This document shows positions 43,112 to 46,015 of a stretch of DNA of 46,015 nt, one piece after another; position 1 is the first letter of the stretch; every line of letters begins with the position of its first letter. The DNA comes from Martinezella calliandrae. Lineage in GTDB: Bacteria > Pseudomonadota > Alphaproteobacteria > Rhizobiales > Rhizobiaceae. The notes under the pieces are model-generated. The model was not told the origin of the DNA, searched no databases, and worked only from the letters and a program-made list of their open reading frames with translations. Both the position numbers and the translations under genes were made by a program. Location: the NCBI RefSeq assembly GCF_030272695.1, contig NZ_JARFYN010000052.1:1-46015 (forward strand), written 5' to 3'.

Positions 43112-43270
43112 GGCACCGGAACCGGCTTTGATCAGGTAAAGCACCACAAAGACGGTCGCCACCGAACGGGCGGAGGTGATCAGGATCGTGGCGGAAGCCC
43201 GCTCCTGCCAGACGCCATATTGTTGGCCGATGACGAGTACATTCGTCGCCCTCGGCAAGCCTTGCGAAAA
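43088..43270 (-). pseudogene. AEC-family transporter, C-terminal remnant
   Basis: About 60 codons read LPRATNVLVIGQQYGVWQERAS, then TILITSARSVATVFVVLYLI and a stop at 43088. This matches the last two membrane segments of auxin-efflux-carrier (AEC) family permeases, with their (G/A)TNvxVxAQxYGV pattern. No upstream part of such a protein (about 250 residues) is present; the frame quickly enters unrelated sequence near 43280. The remnant's 3' end overlaps the FAD monooxygenase stop. I see no promoter, so it is probably not functional. Confidence 0.55.
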
Positions 43271-43332
43271 CCACCGCCGAACCAATCCAGATCGGATCGA
43301 AGCCGTCGATTACAAATAAAAGGCGGGTGTGC

Positions 43333-44085
43333 TTAACCGATTTGCATCAGGATGGGAAAGGTCTGCTGAAACCAGATCGCCATGTCGCTGACATAGCCGA
43401 ATATGAATGCCAGGCCGGTCAATACGAGCAGCCCGCCCATGACCTTTTCGACAGTGCCGAGATGGCGGCGAAAGCGGACAAGGAAGCTCATGAAGGCGCC
43501 GGAAAAACCCGCGGCAATCCAGAAGGGGATGGCAAGGCCGAGCGAATAAATGGCGAGCAGCCCTGCGCCGGCGCCGATCGTCTCACGCGAAGCCGCAACG
43601 CCGAGGATCGCCCCGAGTACCGGGCCGATGCATGGCGTCCAGCCGAAGGCGAAGGCGAGGCCCATGATATAGGCGCCCGTCAGCGTCGCCGGCTTGCCGC
43701 CGCCTTGAAAACGAGCCTCGCGGGCAAGAATGCCGAGCCGGAAAACGCCAAGGAAATTCAGGCCCATGATGACGATGATCAGGCCGCCGATTTTCGAAAG
43801 AATATCGAGATGCTGACGCAGCAGAATGCCGATCGAGGATGCGCCGGCACCGAGCGCAATGAATACCGTCGCAAATCCGAGCGTGAAGAACAGCGCCGAA
43901 AACAATACATTGCCGCGAACGCTTGGCCCCACCGCCACAGCCGCCCCACCGCCACGGAATTGCTCGACGGAAATGCCGGCCATATAGCAGAGATAAGGTG
44001 GCACCAGCGGCAATACGCAGGGCGAAAGAAAAGACAGCGCTCCTGCGAACAAAGCGCTCAGAAGCGAGATATCTGCAAGCGACAC
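43333..44085 (-). CDS. ccdA: Cytochrome c biogenesis protein CcdA
   Basis: This is a 250-residue polytopic membrane protein of the short DsbD/CcdA family, with about six membrane segments. It carries electrons from cytoplasmic thioredoxin across the inner membrane for cytochrome c maturation and disulfide reduction. The two functional cysteines are in conserved settings: LSFLSPCVLPLVPPY (Cys23) and FGWTPCIGPVLGAI (about residue 150). The protein begins MSLADISLLSALFAG and ends ILMQIG. Downstream lies only the AEC remnant. A small unknown open frame ends 17 bp upstream in the same direction. Confidence 0.95.
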   Translation of the reverse strand: MSLADISLLSALFAGALSFLSPCVLPLVPPYLCYMAGISVEQFRGGGAAVAVGPSVRGNVLFSALFFTLGFATVFIALGAGASSIGILLRQHLDILSKIGGLIIVIMGLNFLGVFRLGILAREARFQGGGKPATLTGAYIMGLAFAFGWTPCIGPVLGAILGVAASRETIGAGAGLLAIYSLGLAIPFWIAAGFSGAFMSFLVRFRRHLGTVEKVMGGLLVLTGLAFIFGYVSDMAIWFQQTFPILMQIG

Positions 44086-44102
44086 GATAGACTCCGGCTA
44101 TG

Positions 44103-44303
44103 TCATTCCATCGTCTTACTAGCGTCACGACAGCCGGAAGGCCAATCACCTTTTCGCGGGTGGCGCGGACGACGCCGTGACATTGGCCATCGAATGAAGC
44201 CGAAATAGAACTCACGCCCCTTACGCTCAATAGCGACATTTCCCAAAAACAGATCCCGATGGACGAAGCGGCTTATCGCCGATCTAAAATAGACAAGCCA
44301 CAT
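44103..44303 (-). CDS. Small hypothetical protein
   Basis: This 66-residue open frame is preceded by a very good ribosome-binding site (AGGAGG four bases before the ATG). The product is rich in Arg and aromatic residues (MWLVYFRSAISRFVHRDLFL at the start; a basic middle part RRRPRHPRKGD). I recognise no domain, signal peptide or membrane segment. It ends 17 bp before ccdA on the same strand and could share its transcript. It could equally be an upstream open frame or chance; the ribosome-binding site is the main reason to list it. Confidence 0.4.
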   Translation of the reverse strand: MWLVYFRSAISRFVHRDLFLGNVAIERKGREFYFGFIRWPMSRRRPRHPRKGDWPSGCRDASKTME

Positions 44304-44505
44304 CGGGCCTCCTGGAACTGCCAGTCAGACAGCCTCCTGCATTCTGGCCTATATTCTGGGCTATGACGCCATGTCGCGGCGTATACGGATGGCGGAAGCG
44401 GTTCACCAATTGGGGGCCTTTTCACATACCGCTAATATCCGAATTTACCTGCTTCGACATGGACAGCATTGTTTCCAATTGTCCAATGACTGCAAGGAGC
44501 GTGTT

Positions 44506-44739
44506 ATGGCGCCTGTCGATACAGAGCATTTCGAAGCCTTGAGGGTCGAAAATGGCAACCCCCTTGGCATGATTCCCGCGCATGATTCGTCGGCCGATGC
44601 GATGAGGCACAAATCCGAGAATGTGTTGCGGCTAAAGGCGGAAGGAAAGTCGACGGATTGCATCGCCCGCGAGGCAGGCGTCAGCCGATCGACCGTGACC
44701 AGGTTCATGCGTTATGTGGAACGAGCGTCTGCCGGGTAG
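44506..44739 (+). CDS. Small helix-turn-helix protein
   Basis: This 77-residue protein has a C-terminal helix-turn-helix like that of resolvases and Hin-type recombinases (VLRLKAEGKSTDCIAREAGV followed by SRSTVTRFMRYVERAS, about residues 40-75) and an unremarkable N-terminal half. The start at 44506 follows AAGGAG at ideal spacing; the longer frame from 44371 has no such site. No catalytic recombinase domain is present. It lies beside the broken integrase, so it may be a leftover regulator or the DNA-binding part of a mobile-element protein. A weak stem with a T-rich tail follows at about 44785-44807. In 44304-44505 I see no gene. Confidence 0.6.
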   Translation: MAPVDTEHFEALRVENGNPLGMIPAHDSSADAMRHKSENVLRLKAEGKSTDCIAREAGVSRSTVTRFMRYVERASAG

Positions 44740-44889
44740 TGGCGAGGCAAAACATCGCTGATTCCGCGATGCGCCCATCGCAAGTCGCTGATTTTCGCGA
44801 GTTTTTTGGTGAGAGCGATGGGATTCTAATCCATGACCTACTGATTAAAAGGCCGTGAAAACACCGCAGAAAATAAGGCTTATATCATT

Positions 44890-44911
44890 TTATGCGCCAT
44901 TTATGCGCCAT
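44890..44911. repeat. Tandem 11-bp direct repeat at the integrase 3' end
   Basis: TTATGCGCCAT occurs twice in direct succession (44890-44900 and 44901-44911). The repeat covers the last codons and stop of the integrase frame on the minus strand. Attachment-site cores often lie next to integrase genes, so it might be a trace of one, but it may also be a chance slippage duplication. Confidence 0.55.
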
Positions 44912-45695
44912 GAAACATGCGGCAACGCCGGTCTATCCGCGTAAAGTTGGTCAGCAATCTTGTCCATAGCCTCGGCATGGGCCTCGCTGGGGAACATGTG
45001 GCCGTACCGGTTCATGGTGATTGCGTATGTCGAATGGCCGGCAAGCGTCTGCACCGCCTTGGGCTGCAGTCCGGCTTCGATCCACATCGACACCGCGAAG
45101 TGTCTCAGTGAGTGCCAGCCGAAGTCCTTGACTTCTGCCTTCGCGACGAGCGGCTTCCAACGGCGCTTAGTGAACAGCGTATGTCGTGTGAATCCGCCCG
45201 CGGAGTCCTGAAAAACGAAGTCGTCGTCACTAGCCTTCATCTTTTTGCGACGAGCGGCTAGTTCATCCGCCTTGCTCAATGGCACAGTGCGCTTCCCCGC
45301 TTCCGACTTCGTGGTGTCGAAATCGCCGAAGGCGTCGACGCGCGTTTCAACGGTAACAGTGCGCTTCTTGAGATCTAGGTGGCGCCACCTCAGCGCCCAC
45401 TGCTCACTTGCTCGCAATCCGGTCGATGCGGCGGCGGTACCACCTTCTCGCTGCCCTGCCCACGCTTGGCTGTAATGCGGACACCCTTTGCGGCATTAGT
45501 GGCGACCCAATCTTCTCCGATGGCATAGGCTAGGGTCCGGGAGAGCGCGCCGACGACACGACGCACCGTTGGAATGCCTACCTCGACATCCTTCATCTTG
45601 TCGACAAGCTCGTTGACCGCGCGCGTGGTGAGTTCGGCAAGCTTCGTACCGCCAAGCTCTGGCTCTACATAGGCGCGCAATTGGCCCGACGGCAT
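44890..45695 (-). pseudogene. Tyrosine recombinase (phage-type integrase), broken
   Basis: Two reading frames together make most of a phage-type integrase. The N-terminal piece (about 45390-45695) contains the end of the core-binding domain (YVEPELGGTKLAELTTRAVN, ending near GQGSEKV). The C-terminal piece (to 44890) has the catalytic features: first Arg in STGLRASEQWALRW, HSLRH box, then GHSTYAITMNRYGH with the nucleophilic Tyr. The frames are offset near 45430-45446. About 25-30 residues normally found between SEKV and STGLR are absent, so an out-of-frame deletion is likely. The N-terminal part of the protein upstream of 45695 is also missing, replaced by an unrelated frame on the other strand. 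It is therefore not functional as it stands. Confidence 0.8.
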
Positions 45696-46015
45696 CGCGG
45701 ATCAGTACAAAGCGATGATCTGGGAAATGAAAAAGGATGGGACCTGGAACAAGCTCCTGAAGGCCCATGGCGACCGGGAAGTCCTTGATGCGGTCATCAA
45801 TGGATATGAACGTCCGCGAGATCGCGGACCGCGTCAGTTCAACAACCGAGCGGCCCTTGCAAACGCCCTTCGCAAGATGATGTACCAGAGCGCAGGTCAA
45901 CCGCCAAGGCGTCTGGGGCCAGGGCTATCGCATTTGAGCGATGACAGTTCTTGCGAATTCGTCGGACCATCCGGATCGTTTTCGTTTGCGTCGAATGGAG
46001 ATATTCGGCCTTGCG
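45673..46015 (+). CDS. Unknown protein, 5'-truncated and running off the window
   Basis: An open frame without stop runs from 45673 (after a TAG at 45670) to the last base, at least 110 codons. The readable part includes DQYKAMIWEMKKDGTWNKLL, AHGDREVLDAVINGYERPRD, QFNNRAALANALRKMMYQS and a Ser/Pro-rich later part. The composition looks like a real, basic and soluble protein. The first ATG is at 45715, with no ribosome-binding site, and sense-looking residues (WPDGIADQYK) precede it. The true start may therefore have been lost where the frame meets the truncated integrase. I do not recognise the family. The 3' end lies beyond the window. Confidence 0.5.

Noticed and set aside
44785..44807. Possible terminator behind the small HTH gene (TCGC / GCGA stem, then GTTTTTT).
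   Set aside because: Only 4 bp of stem with an 8-nt loop; too weak to list as a terminator, so it is only mentioned with the HTH gene.
44816..44835. A T-arm-like GGGATTCTAATCC suggesting a tRNA 3' end as integrase target.
   Set aside because: The loop does not follow TTCRANY, no acceptor stem or CCA-proximal partner is found nearby, and no other tRNA arms can be built.

Overview
This is a GC-rich chromosomal segment from an alphaproteobacterium, almost certainly Rhizobiaceae (Rhizobium-like). The evidence is a rhizobial-type phosphatidylcholine synthase, the glnB-glnA order behind a sigma-54 promoter, a GTTC-N7-GTTC type LexA box between ssb and uvrA, an IalB-family protein, and the overall codon bias. 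Most of the window is ordinary core genome. The two ends and two internal spots carry traces of mobile elements or deletions.

Layout. 1-4440: the 5' end of what looks like a group II intron, lying directly behind the gyrA terminator, then gyrA (-), a MarC-family membrane protein (+) and ssb (-). 4440-8490: an SOS-box intergenic region, uvrA (+) and a DUF72 protein (+). 8494-12690: the NAD(P)HX repair enzyme nnr (-), then glnB-glnA (+) behind a sigma-54 promoter, and hspQ (+) with a possible RNA thermometer. 12770-16340: an IalB-family secreted protein (-), an orphan peptide-type solute-binding protein (+) and a FrnE-like DsbA oxidoreductase (+). 16428-17310: truncated tetR and ridA-like genes whose 5' ends abut back to back, a deletion scar, followed by a palindrome. 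17507-25135: mfd-sdhE (-), divergent recG (+) and a secreted phytase-esterase-like protein (-). 25370-29555: DUF502, glmS and glmU (all -).

29658-35200 is a leftward galactofuranose-type sugar ABC operon (ytfQ, ytfR, ytfT, yjfF) ending with its probable FadR/GntR-type regulator. A matching candidate operator lies at the ytfQ promoter. 35191-41694 is a second leftward set: pcs, a quinone oxidoreductase, then an ATPase, two permeases and a BMP-family binding protein (nucleoside-type importer), tightly packed and closed by a strong terminator. 41909-44303: a UbiH-like FAD monooxygenase (+), a C-terminal remnant of an AEC transporter (-), ccdA (-) and a small unknown ORF (-).

44506-46015 looks like the edge of a decayed integrated element: a 77-residue HTH protein, a broken tyrosine-recombinase gene with an 11-bp tandem repeat at its 3' end, and a 5'-truncated unknown reading frame that runs off the window.

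Functionally the window groups DNA topology and repair (gyrA, ssb, uvrA, mfd, recG), nitrogen assimilation (glnB, glnA), UDP-GlcNAc supply (glmS, glmU), two carbon/nucleoside importers and membrane lipid synthesis (pcs). I found no CRISPR array, tRNA, rRNA or intact transposon, and no convincing new multi-gene system. The most informative points are the intron at the left edge, a leucine in the gyrA quinolone-resistance region, the hspQ leader, the paired tetR/ridA truncation, and the integrase remnant with its unexplained neighbour.
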